From Lutispora sp041687175 (lineage in GTDB: Bacteria; Bacillota; Clostridia; Lutisporales; Lutisporaceae): DNA of 63,347 bases. Positions 24,724-33,040 of the stretch are shown one piece after another; position 1 is the stretch's first letter, and every line of letters starts with the position of its first letter. A model generated the notes under the pieces. It saw only the letters and a program-made list of their open reading frames with translations. It did not search any database and had not been told where the DNA came from. The stretch is taken from contig NZ_JAWLCK010000005.1 of assembly GCF_041687175.1 (NCBI RefSeq), forward strand, positions 1 through 63,347, given 5' to 3'. The position numbers and the translations under genes were made by a program.

Positions 24724-26202
24724 GTGGAAGAATTTGATTTATATCGGAATATTGCCGAAAGAACCGAAGGAAGCATATACATAGGCGTTGTAGGCCCGGT
24801 ACGCACAGGTAAATCCACCTTTATCAAGAGATTCATGGATTTGCTTGTTATACCGAATATAGAAAATGAATACAAAAGAGACAGGACAAAGGATGAACTG
24901 CCCCAGAGTGCTAATGGAAGGACAATAATGACCACTGAGCCCAAGTTTGTACCAAACGAAGCAGTTGAAATGACTCTTGAAAGCAATGCAAAATTCAAAG
25001 TTAGACTTGTAGACTGTGTAGGATATCTTGTTGAAGGTGCAATGGGACATCTGGAGGATGGAAACCCCAGAATGGTTAATACCCCTTGGTTTGATAATGT
25101 AATTCCTTTTGAAGATGCTGCTGAAATAGGTACAAAAAAGGTAATAAATGAGCATTCTACTATTGGGTTGGTAGTTACAACAGATGGAACTATTACAGAT
25201 ATTCCAAGGAGAAATTATATACAGGCTGAAGAAAGAGTGATAGAGGAGCTGAAGCAGATAAATAAACCTTTTGTAATATTACTAAATTCAGCAAATCCTC
25301 ACAGCCAGGAAGCAGAAGAATTAAGGGAATCATTAGAGTCCAAGTATGAGACTCCGGTACTTCTAGTAGATTGTCTTAACATGGAAATGAGAGATATAAA
25401 CAATATATTATCTAAAGTATTATTTGAATTCCCGATAAGAGAATTGAACTATCATATGCCGAGATGGATAGATTCTTTGGAAAATGATCACTGGCTGAAA
25501 AAAGAGATTGTAGATGGAATCGTAAATAGTACAAAGGATATTTACCGAATCAGAGAGGTTGCTTCCTCTACCGAAAGCCTATCAGCCATTGAAAATCTGG
25601 AAAGTGCCAGTGTTAGAGACATGGATTTGGCCAAGGGAACTGCAGATATTAAGTTCGATCTAAAGGAAGGATTATTCTATCGTATACTGGGAGAGGTATC
25701 CGGATACGGAATAGAAGGAGATTATCAGCTTGTTTCCTTAATGAGGGAACTCTCAAATGCTAAAAAAGAATATGACAAGATTAAAGATGCTATAAGGGAT
25801 GTAAAAGAAATAGGCTATGGAGTCGTAGCCCCTTCCGTAGACGAGATAAAGCTGGAAGAGCCGGAAATTGTAAAACATGGAGGAAGATTCGGAGTAAGAC
25901 TTCGTGCCAGTGCCCCATCATTGCATATCATAAAAACAAATATTGAGACAGAGGTATCTCCAATAGTAGGTACTGAAAAACAAAGTGAAGAGTTCATAAG
26001 ATATTTCATGGATGAGTTTGAAAGCAATCCAGAAAGAATATGGGAAACAAATGTATTCGGAAAACCATTATATGATATGGTGAAGGAAGAACTCCAAAGC
26101 AAATTATACAAGATGCCTGATGATATTCAAGGTAAAATGCAGCTGACTTTAGAAAAGATAGTAAATGACACAAAAGGAAGTATAATCTGCATAATAATAT
26201 AA
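24724..26202 (+). CDS. spoIVA: Spore coat morphogenetic ATPase SpoIVA
   Basis: Cytoskeletal ATPase that polymerises on the forespore surface and forms the basement layer of the coat. Walker A GPVRTGKST is near the N-terminus; DELPQSANGRTIMTTEPKFVPNEA and VRLVDCVGY (G3-like) follow, and the C-terminus ends SIICIII. The GTG at 24724 gives 492 aa, the same length as Bacillus SpoIVA, and follows GAGAGGGGGT. The longer frame upstream runs through the gpsA end and the terminator, so it is not the protein. Confidence 0.97.
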   Translation: MEEFDLYRNIAERTEGSIYIGVVGPVRTGKSTFIKRFMDLLVIPNIENEYKRDRTKDELPQSANGRTIMTTEPKFVPNEAVEMTLESNAKFKVRLVDCVGYLVEGAMGHLEDGNPRMVNTPWFDNVIPFEDAAEIGTKKVINEHSTIGLVVTTDGTITDIPRRNYIQAEERVIEELKQINKPFVILLNSANPHSQEAEELRESLESKYETPVLLVDCLNMEMRDINNILSKVLFEFPIRELNYHMPRWIDSLENDHWLKKEIVDGIVNSTKDIYRIREVASSTESLSAIENLESASVRDMDLAKGTADIKFDLKEGLFYRILGEVSGYGIEGDYQLVSLMRELSNAKKEYDKIKDAIRDVKEIGYGVVAPSVDEIKLEEPEIVKHGGRFGVRLRASAPSLHIIKTNIETEVSPIVGTEKQSEEFIRYFMDEFESNPERIWETNVFGKPLYDMVKEELQSKLYKMPDDIQGKMQLTLEKIVNDTKGSIICIII

Positions 26203-26213
26203 CTAATTTTATT

Positions 26214-26245
26214 AAAAAGCTCGGTTTCGGGCTTTTTGCTTTTTT
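26214..26245 (+). terminator. Terminator after spoIVA
   Basis: AAAAAGC pairs with GCTTTTT around a G-rich loop, followed by a T run. Confidence 0.75.
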
Positions 26246-26248
26246 AGT

Positions 26249-26277
26249 AACAATTCATTGCAATTTCCCATATTTTA
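26249..26277 (+). promoter_or_regulatory. Sigma-K-type promoter of the glycan cluster
   Basis: AACA (26249-26252), exactly 16 bp, then CATATTTTA (26269-26277), matching the sigma-K pattern mACm-N16-CATAnnnTA. It lies in the only gap between the spoIVA terminator and the first glycosyltransferase. Sigma-E and sigma-K -10 elements overlap, so either mother-cell factor is possible. Confidence 0.5.
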
Positions 26278-26318
26278 AACAAGGAGCATATTTAAATAGA
26301 TCAATGGGTGGTGGCAAA

Positions 26319-27251
26319 ATGCATAATTATTGTTCCATTGCGAGCAGGGAATATATTCATAAAATATTGCTTCTATATGATTCTTTATTAGAACATGACA
26401 ATAATTTTAGATTTTTTATCATATGCATGAGCAAAGAGACAAAAGCACTTCTAAATGATTTGAAATTAGAGAAGGCAGTACTTTTAACAATAGATCAAAT
26501 AGAGAGAACAGATACCCAACTTGCAGCAGTAAAGTCACAGCGAAATGAAAAGGAGTATGCCTGGACTTCAAAAGCCTCAGTATTTTTGTACTTGTTTAGA
26601 AACTACTCTGATGTTGAGCATCTGTTATGGTTGGATGGAGATATAGTTTTCTATTCATCTCCTGAGCCAATATTCCAAGAACTTAAACAATGCTCCCTAT
26701 TATTAACCCGGGAAAGATTTAAGGGGGAAAATAAAAAGCTGGATAATGTGTACGGTATATATAACACAGGGCTGATGGGCTTAAAACGAGATAAGGAGGC
26801 TATGGGTTTTATTAAATGGTATAGAAGAAAATGTCTTGAATGGTGCTACGACCAGGTTACTCCAAGCAGGTTTGGGGATCAGAAATATCTAGAGGTAATA
26901 GGTAAAAGAAATACAGGTATATATATTTCAAAATCAAAAACAACTAATGCCGCAATGTGGAATATGGAAGATTCAAGAATAGAGACCTCAGAGGGGCAGG
27001 TTTATATTGATGGGAAAAAACTTATATTTTATCATTTCAGCAGTTTCTTCATTCTCAGTGAGAACGAATTTGATTTATGGATGTGGGAGCAGCCTAAGCT
27101 GGATGAAAAAATAAAAGAAGCAGTATATTTCCCATATGTAAAGGCAATAAAAGGCGCTATTGAATTGATGAAAACAAAAGAAAAAGATATATCACAATTC
27201 ATATCAAAGTATTATGACAGAGAGGCTGCAGGCAATTACTTGATTATGTAA
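26319..27251 (+). CDS. Glycosyltransferase, GT-A fold (GT8-like)
   Basis: A 310-aa glycosyltransferase with a metal-binding DxD in LLWLDGDIVFYSSPEPIF, YNTGLMGLKRDKEAM, FGDQKYLE and a late FYHFSS segment that suits the nucleotide-sugar site. No signal peptide or membrane helix, so cytoplasmic. Its paralogue (30572-31416) begins MDVALCTIIS and aligns with MHNYCSIASRE here. This supports the ATG at 26319, which also follows GGTGGTGG, over the ATG at 26304. First gene of the glycan cluster; donor and acceptor are unknown. Confidence 0.8.
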   Translation: MHNYCSIASREYIHKILLLYDSLLEHDNNFRFFIICMSKETKALLNDLKLEKAVLLTIDQIERTDTQLAAVKSQRNEKEYAWTSKASVFLYLFRNYSDVEHLLWLDGDIVFYSSPEPIFQELKQCSLLLTRERFKGENKKLDNVYGIYNTGLMGLKRDKEAMGFIKWYRRKCLEWCYDQVTPSRFGDQKYLEVIGKRNTGIYISKSKTTNAAMWNMEDSRIETSEGQVYIDGKKLIFYHFSSFFILSENEFDLWMWEQPKLDEKIKEAVYFPYVKAIKGAIELMKTKEKDISQFISKYYDREAAGNYLIM

Positions 27252-27291
27252 ACATCTTACTACTATAACTGGAATTTTGGGGGAGTTAGCT

Positions 27292-28254
27292 TTGAATTTT
27301 TATGACGGTAAAAGAGTCTTGATAACCGGAGCCAACGGATTCTTAGGCTCTCATATTTTAGAAAGAATGATAGAGTATAATGCAGAATTGTCCATAATTC
27401 TGCGGGAAAGCTCTGATTTGTGGAGGATAGAAAAACAACTGGGTAATTTTAATATATATTATGCAGATATAAGGGATTTAGATGCTGTAAGCAGTTGTAT
27501 AAGCAAGATTAAGCCAGAAATAGTTTTTCATATGGCAGCCTACGGAGTTGATTCCAGAAAAAACAACATATATGAAGCTATTGGTATAAATATTCTTGGT
27601 ACTGTGAACTTGCTTCATGCAGTTAGTAAAACCGGGTGTGAAAAATTTATTAACACCGGGACAAGTATGCAGTACGGAAATAAAGAAGGAACGGTTAATG
27701 AGGATGCCAATTACACGCCTAACAATATCTACGGAAGTACAAAAGCAGCTTCAACCATACTTGCTCATCAAATAGCCGATGATATGGATATAGATATAAC
27801 AACTATTATACCCTTTGGAGTCTTTGGGGAGAAAGAAGGAAGCCACAAATTTTTTCCAGAAGTCATATTATCCATTCTCAATCATAGAGAGGTAAATCTG
27901 ACTCCCTGCCTTCAGCAAAGAGATTATTGCTATGTTGAGAATATAATTGATGGCTTTCTGATGGCAGCAAAGACAAACAAGACACGAGGAATGACTCTGA
28001 ATATAGGTAGTGGAAAGACCTTTCCTTTAAAATACTATGTTGAGTTAATAATTGAAAAAATGAATATGGATGCAAAGATAAACTATGGTGCATTGGAATA
28101 CAGAAAAAATGATTTGTGGAATCCTCAGGTTAATATTGAAAAGATAAAGGACGCTATCAATTGGTATCCTGAAGTATCTATTGAAGAAGGCATTGAGAGA
28201 ACAATTGACTGGTTTAAAGACAATTATCATTATTATGATGTAAGAGGGAGATAG
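27292..28254 (+). CDS. NAD-dependent epimerase/dehydratase (extended SDR)
   Basis: A 320-aa extended short-chain dehydrogenase acting on a nucleotide sugar. Rossmann motif LITGANGFLGSH, VFHMAAYG, the catalytic Ser/Thr region NTGTSMQYG and YGSTK (Tyr-x3-Lys) are present. TTG 27292 follows GGGGGAG by about 7 nt; a TTG at 27277 is also in frame but inside that ribosome-site region. Likely a 4-epimerase, reductase or dehydratase for a sugar in this cluster, possibly one made from CDP-glucose. The substrate cannot be read from sequence. Confidence 0.78.
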   Translation: MNFYDGKRVLITGANGFLGSHILERMIEYNAELSIILRESSDLWRIEKQLGNFNIYYADIRDLDAVSSCISKIKPEIVFHMAAYGVDSRKNNIYEAIGINILGTVNLLHAVSKTGCEKFINTGTSMQYGNKEGTVNEDANYTPNNIYGSTKAASTILAHQIADDMDIDITTIIPFGVFGEKEGSHKFFPEVILSILNHREVNLTPCLQQRDYCYVENIIDGFLMAAKTNKTRGMTLNIGSGKTFPLKYYVELIIEKMNMDAKINYGALEYRKNDLWNPQVNIEKIKDAINWYPEVSIEEGIERTIDWFKDNYHYYDVRGR

Positions 28255-28256
28255 CT

Positions 28257-29330
28257 TTGGAAATTATAGATATCATTTCTAAAGATATGGAGAGGATATA
28301 TGAAAGTACAAAGGAGTGTATTACTAATACAGGTGGGCATACATGGCTTATTACCGGAAGCGGAGGATTTATAGGATCTTATTTTCTTGACTTTATTGAT
28401 TATTGTAACAAATATGTTTTTTCTACACCGGATAAGGTTATTTGTATAGACAACTATAAGACGAGTTCCATGAACAGAATTATGCATTTATTAGACAATG
28501 ACAATTTTCAATTTATAAACAAGGACATATCAAAACCCATAGAAGTTTCACAAAATATTGATTATATTGTTCATGCTGCTAGTATTGCTTCTCCAACTTT
28601 TTATAGGATGTACCCTATTGAGACTATAGAAGTAAATGTATGGGGACTCAAAAATTTACTTGATATTGCAAAAGCAAAGAGCATTAAAAGCATGCTTTAT
28701 CTTTCTACCAGCGAAATATACGGAGATCCGGATTCAGCAAACATACCTACCAGTGAAACTTATAATGGCAATGTATCATGTATAGGTCCCAGGGCATGCT
28801 ATGATGAATCAAAAAGATTGGGAGAAACTCTATGTGTAAATTATTGGAAGCAGTATAGAGTTCCTGTAAAAATAGCAAGGCCTTTCAATGTATATGGCCC
28901 TGGTTTAAGAATTGATGATAAGAGAGTTATACCTGATTTTTTTAAAGGGGCTCTTTATAACAGAAGAATAGAAATTTTAAGCGATGGCAGGCCTACAAGA
29001 AGCTTTTGCTATATAAGCGATGCTATTGCCGGGTTTATAAAAATCTTGATGTCGGAGTATAATGGAGAAGTTTTTAATATTGGCAATGACGAGATAGAAA
29101 TAAATATGAAACAATTGGCAGAAAAAATTGCTGAAATCGTTGAAAAAGTAACAGTTATATATAATGAAAGCAGTGACAAGGAGTATCTTACAGACAATCC
29201 TCAGAGAAGATGCCCGGATCTGAAAAAAGCAAGAACTCTCATAAACTACAATCCCTCTGTTAATTTGGAAGCTGGTTTAAGAAGGCTTATGGATTGGTAC
29301 AAAAGTATACTGGAAATTGATTGTATTTAG
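28257..29330 (+). CDS. UDP-glucuronate decarboxylase (UDP-xylose synthase)-like SDR
   Basis: A 357-aa extended SDR with LITGSGGFIGSYF, VHAASIASPTFY, STSEIYGDP and the diagnostic GPRACYDESKRLGE, which is typical of UDP-glucuronate decarboxylases. These convert UDP-GlcA to UDP-xylose. UDP-GlcA would come from the UDP-glucose dehydrogenase at 31434-32798 in the same cluster, a good pathway fit. TTG 28257 follows AGAGGGAG. dTDP-glucose 4,6-dehydratase-like activity is an alternative. Confidence 0.8.
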   Translation: MEIIDIISKDMERIYESTKECITNTGGHTWLITGSGGFIGSYFLDFIDYCNKYVFSTPDKVICIDNYKTSSMNRIMHLLDNDNFQFINKDISKPIEVSQNIDYIVHAASIASPTFYRMYPIETIEVNVWGLKNLLDIAKAKSIKSMLYLSTSEIYGDPDSANIPTSETYNGNVSCIGPRACYDESKRLGETLCVNYWKQYRVPVKIARPFNVYGPGLRIDDKRVIPDFFKGALYNRRIEILSDGRPTRSFCYISDAIAGFIKILMSEYNGEVFNIGNDEIEINMKQLAEKIAEIVEKVTVIYNESSDKEYLTDNPQRRCPDLKKARTLINYNPSVNLEAGLRRLMDWYKSILEIDCI

Positions 29331-29351
29331 CCGCTGGGAGGCATGAATACC

Positions 29352-29750
29352 ATGAGCGCGAGGTTAATATCAATAACTCCCTTTGAAGATTTCAGAGGAA
29401 GTTTGAAAAAAATATTAAAAAAAAGCAATATAGAGAAAGACCTTGATATCGAGGAAGCTTATGTATTATACAGCAAAAAAGGTGCAATAAGAGGGAACCA
29501 TTATCACAAAGAAACCACAGAATACTTCTGTGTGCTAAAAGGCAGCGTAAAGTTTGCAACGAAAGTGGTCGGGAAAGAGCATATTGAAGAAATATCCATT
29601 GATGAAGGAGATAATATAGTAGTCGAAGTGCCTCCGCTTACTGCCTATGCAATAATAAATGAAAAAGATGAAAAAGCTATAATATTGGTTTTATCTACTA
29701 AGGAATATGATGAAAACTATAATGACACATATAAGATGGTTCTGTACTAA
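29352..29750 (+). CDS. Cupin sugar isomerase/epimerase-like protein (FdtA/WxcM type)
   Basis: A 132-aa single cupin. RGNHYHKETTEYFCVLKGSV is the first cupin motif with metal-type His residues, and VEVPPLTAYAIINEKDE the second. The family includes dTDP-4-keto-6-deoxyhexose 3,4-ketoisomerases and 3,5-epimerases. GGGAGG (29336-29341) is 1 nt from ATG 29343 but 10 nt from ATG 29352, so I use 29352. Role in sugar tailoring is inferred from fold and neighbours. Confidence 0.72.
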   Translation: MSARLISITPFEDFRGSLKKILKKSNIEKDLDIEEAYVLYSKKGAIRGNHYHKETTEYFCVLKGSVKFATKVVGKEHIEEISIDEGDNIVVEVPPLTAYAIINEKDEKAIILVLSTKEYDENYNDTYKMVLY

Positions 29751-29787
29751 TATGTATTAGAAGATGTAGACTGCAGGAGGTGAACAT

Positions 29788-30567
29788 ATGAAAGTAGTCA
29801 TTCTATGCGGAGGTAAGGGGACCAGAATAAGAGAAATATCTGAAGATGTTCCGAAGCCGCTGATAAATATAGATGGCCGTCCCATAGTATGGCATATTAT
29901 GAATATATACTATCATTATGGTTTTGATGATTTCATATTACCTATAGGTTATAAGGGACAGAAGATAAAGGAGTACTTTATGGACAGTCCATGGAAGAAT
30001 AATGATATGATTATTGACAACAGAGAAGGTGACTTCAAAATCACTCTTCTTAGAGGCTTAGATAAATGGAGAATAACCTTTATAGATACTGGAGAAGAAA
30101 CAATGACAGGCAGCAGGATAAAAAGAATTGAACCATTTATTGAAGAAAACGAATTCATGCTCACATATGGAGATGGAGTGGCAGATATCGATATAAAAAA
30201 ACTCCTGAAATTCCATAGAGAAAAGGGCAAGATTGCAACTATGACAGGCATAAAAGCCAAGAGTCAGTATGGCATATTAGAAGTATCAGACGGTATAGCT
30301 CAAAGATTCGTGGAAAAACCTAAAACAGATCAAATAGTAAATGGTGGTTTTTTTGTTTTAAACAAAGAAATATTCAAATATATTGATGATGATGGAGGCA
30401 AATGCGTCCTAGAGAAGGAGCCCTTGGAAAAGCTTGTGGAGGATAAACAGTTGGCAGTTTATTTACACCTGGGCTTCTGGACTGCTATAGATACCTATAA
30501 GGATTATGTAGAGCTCAATGAAAATTGGGATTATATAAAGAATAAATTATATGGAAATAAGGGCTGA
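29788..30567 (+). CDS. rfbF: Glucose-1-phosphate cytidylyltransferase
   Basis: Makes CDP-glucose from CTP and glucose-1-phosphate. The nucleotidyltransferase signature VVILCGGKGTRIRE starts the protein, followed by PKPLINIDGRPIVWHIM, LTYGDGVADIDI, VNGGFFVLNKEIF and LEKEPLEKLV. The segment IDTGEETMTGSRIKRI is typical of the RfbF branch rather than RmlA. Length (259 aa) fits. AGGAGGTG precedes the start. Confidence 0.88.
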   Translation: MKVVILCGGKGTRIREISEDVPKPLINIDGRPIVWHIMNIYYHYGFDDFILPIGYKGQKIKEYFMDSPWKNNDMIIDNREGDFKITLLRGLDKWRITFIDTGEETMTGSRIKRIEPFIEENEFMLTYGDGVADIDIKKLLKFHREKGKIATMTGIKAKSQYGILEVSDGIAQRFVEKPKTDQIVNGGFFVLNKEIFKYIDDDGGKCVLEKEPLEKLVEDKQLAVYLHLGFWTAIDTYKDYVELNENWDYIKNKLYGNKG

Positions 30568-30571
30568 GATT

Positions 30572-30718
30572 ATGGATGTAGCATTATGCACAATTATTTC
30601 AAAAATAAGAGTTCATCAGTTTTTAGCACTTTATGAATCACTAGTAAACAACAAAATAGATGGACAATTATTTGTATTTTGTGTAGATAAAGAGTCTTAT
30701 GATTGCTTAATAAAATGA
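30572..30718 (+). pseudogene. N-terminal fragment of a split glycosyltransferase
   Basis: A 48-codon frame beginning MDVALCTIISKIRVHQF and ending DCLIK then TGA. It aligns with the first 48 residues of the intact glycosyltransferase at 26319. The rest of the protein continues in another frame (30715-31416). One extra A in the AAAA run at 30712-30715 would restore a single ~281-aa protein. The stop overlaps an ATG as ATGA, so coupled re-initiation is also possible. Confidence 0.65.
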
Positions 30719-31416
30719 GCATTTCAAAAGCCGTAATTATAGATTTTTCTGAGCTTGAAGATAAAACTTTAACTAAAATCAAAAAAGAAAGGGAGCTTTA
30801 TGAGTATTGTTGGACAATAAAACCTGTTGTAGTGGAATATATATTCGACAAATACCCGGGAATCAATAAAATAATATATATGGATAGCGATATATATTAC
30901 TTTTCAGACCCTATAAGCATTATCAATAGAATAAAGAAATGGTCTGTGATAGTGACTACACATAAAAGTTCGAAAAAAGTAAATGGAGGATTTGTATGTT
31001 TCAAAAGAGATAAAATTGGCTTAGATGCTCTTAAATGGTGGAAGGAACAGTGTATAGATTGGTGTTATGCCTATTATGATAATGGAAAATTCGGTGATCA
31101 AGGCCATCTTGATAAACTAAAAAAACACTACAAGAATATTTATTATCTGGAGCATCCAGGTATTAACCTAGCATCTTGGAATGATTTTCTATTTGAGATA
31201 AAGATTTATGACAACAGGGTACATGTTAACAATACCCGATTGGTGTTTTATCACTTCAGTGGCCTTAGAATGATAAACAAAAAAGACTATATAATGCTTT
31301 GGAAGTTTGATCCAAAGAGTTACGTGTATGAACACTATATAAATGTATTAAGAAAAAAGATTGAAGAGATTGAAAAAATCTCTCCTGGCTTTACAGATAA
31401 TATTTTTTATAATTAG
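30715..31416 (+). CDS. Glycosyltransferase, GT8-like (C-terminal part of split gene)
   Basis: A 233-aa frame with the catalytic region: IIYMDSDIYYFSDPI contains the DxD, followed by GGFVCFKRDKIG, FGDQGHLDKL and FYHFSG. It lacks the first ~48 residues of the Rossmann-like donor domain, which lie in the preceding frame. TTG 30703 and ATG 30715 are possible starts; ATG overlaps the upstream stop. As written, either two coupled polypeptides or a broken gene. Paralogue of 26319-27251. Confidence 0.7.
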   Translation: MSISKAVIIDFSELEDKTLTKIKKERELYEYCWTIKPVVVEYIFDKYPGINKIIYMDSDIYYFSDPISIINRIKKWSVIVTTHKSSKKVNGGFVCFKRDKIGLDALKWWKEQCIDWCYAYYDNGKFGDQGHLDKLKKHYKNIYYLEHPGINLASWNDFLFEIKIYDNRVHVNNTRLVFYHFSGLRMINKKDYIMLWKFDPKSYVYEHYINVLRKKIEEIEKISPGFTDNIFYN

Positions 31417-31433
31417 AAGACAGGGGTATGGAC

Positions 31434-32798
31434 ATGAAAATATCAATTATTGGAACTGGTTATGTAGGGTTGGTTACAGGAGTTTGTCTAGCAAAAAAAG
31501 GGCACAATGTCATCTGTGTCGATAGAGTAGAAAGTATAATAAATAGTATTAACAGTGGTATCGCGCCTATTTTTGAAAAACATCTGGAAGACCTTCTTTT
31601 GGAGGTTATTAGAGATAAGCTGACAGCCACATCTGATGTAGGGTATGCAGTTGAAAATTCAGAGGTATCCATAATTGCAGTGGGGACTCCTTTTTCAGAG
31701 GGCAATATAGATTTGAAAAATGTAAAGGAAGCTGCCTATGATATAGGAGTGATTTTAAAGAAGAAAAAGGATTATCATGTAGTTTGCGTAAAGAGTACAG
31801 TAATACCTACAACTACGGATACCATGATTCTGAAGACTTTAGAAGAGGCATCTGGAAAGAAGTTGGGTGAGTTCGGTCTTGTGATGAATCCGGAGTTTCT
31901 AAGAGAAGGAAATGCTGTTGAGGATTTTATGAATCCGGACAGGATAATAATAGGTGCAATGGATGATAAAAGCTTTGAAGTGTTCAGTAAAATATATAAA
32001 TCTCATTTTGATGCACCCATTGTTAAAACAAATTCCAGGACTGCTGAAATGATTAAATATACTTCCAATGCTTTACTGGCAGCTTTGATTTCCTTTTCCA
32101 ATGAAATTGCTGCTATTTCTGAGGAAATTGGAGATACTGATGCTTTAGAAGTCTTAGAAGGGGTCCACATGGATAGACGTTTATCTTTAATTGTTGAAGG
32201 AAAAATCACGATGCCTGGTATAATAAAATATTTGAAGCCAAGTCGCGGCTTTGGAGGAAGCTGTTTTCCTAAGGATGTAAAATCTCTTATTGCATTTTCA
32301 GAAAAACTGGGTTATAAGCCTAAAATATTGAAGTCCGTAATTGAAGTAAATGAGTCTCAGATAGAAAGGCTAGTATTGAAGCTGAAAGACGAGATTGGAG
32401 AAATCAGGGATAAGACAATAGCTATATTAGGATTGGCTTTCAAAGCCGGAACTGATGACATAAGGGAATCTCAATCTATTAAACTCATTAGAAGACTTAT
32501 CAAAGAAGGTGCAGTATTAAAATGTTATGATCCTATAGCCATTGAGAATGCAAAAAAAGAGCTAGAAGAACAAGCAAATTTAGAGTTTTATAGTAATTAT
32601 GAAAATACTTTGCTAAATGCAGATGCAGCTTTAATAATGACAGATTGGGATACAATTGCAAATATTAGTATTGATGTATTTAAGAAATTAATGAAGAATC
32701 CTGTTATAATTGATGGCTGCAGAATATTAATCAAAAATAACATAAAAGAACAGAAAACAAAGTATAGAGGTATAGGGTTGAGAATGATAGAAAAATAA
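31434..32798 (+). CDS. UDP-glucose 6-dehydrogenase
   Basis: Oxidises UDP-glucose to UDP-glucuronate with two NAD+. N-terminal Rossmann GTGYVGLVTG, NPEFLREGNAVEDF, substrate segment PSRGFGGSCFPKDVKSL with the catalytic Cys, and C-terminal FKAGTDDIRESQS are all present. The ATG at 31434 is 7 nt after AGGGG; ATG 31428 is too close to it. Length 454 aa. It supplies UDP-GlcA to the decarboxylase-like enzyme upstream. Last gene of the glycan cluster. Confidence 0.93.
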   Translation: MKISIIGTGYVGLVTGVCLAKKGHNVICVDRVESIINSINSGIAPIFEKHLEDLLLEVIRDKLTATSDVGYAVENSEVSIIAVGTPFSEGNIDLKNVKEAAYDIGVILKKKKDYHVVCVKSTVIPTTTDTMILKTLEEASGKKLGEFGLVMNPEFLREGNAVEDFMNPDRIIIGAMDDKSFEVFSKIYKSHFDAPIVKTNSRTAEMIKYTSNALLAALISFSNEIAAISEEIGDTDALEVLEGVHMDRRLSLIVEGKITMPGIIKYLKPSRGFGGSCFPKDVKSLIAFSEKLGYKPKILKSVIEVNESQIERLVLKLKDEIGEIRDKTIAILGLAFKAGTDDIRESQSIKLIRRLIKEGAVLKCYDPIAIENAKKELEEQANLEFYSNYENTLLNADAALIMTDWDTIANISIDVFKKLMKNPVIIDGCRILIKNNIKEQKTKYRGIGLRMIEK

Positions 32799-32940
32799 CA
32801 TTAAAATTTTCAAATAAACTGAATATTTAGAAGGTAAAATTAATTTTATATAGAATATATATAATAACAAATATATATCAATACAAACATTTGGGGCTTC
32901 ATGTCACTACTACTTTGTTAATCATACTAACGTTAACAAA

Positions 32941-32979
32941 ATCTAGTAGAAAATGATATTATTTTCTGCTGGATTTTTT
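32941..32979 (+). terminator. Terminator after the glycan cluster
   Basis: A 14-bp stem (32941-32954 with 32961-32974, two G-U pairs) is followed by six Ts. It lies in the 242-nt gap before the next gene; nothing else clear is seen in that gap. Confidence 0.75.
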
Positions 32980-33040
32980 GTTTTATAACTCACTTATAAA
33001 TATTCATAATAATGTACTATTAGAGGAGGAGGAATATAAA

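Noticed and set aside
30700..30720. Programmed -1 frameshifting in the split glycosyltransferase
   Set aside because: No proper X-XXY-YYZ slippery heptamer and no obvious downstream stimulator; indel or coupled re-initiation is simpler.
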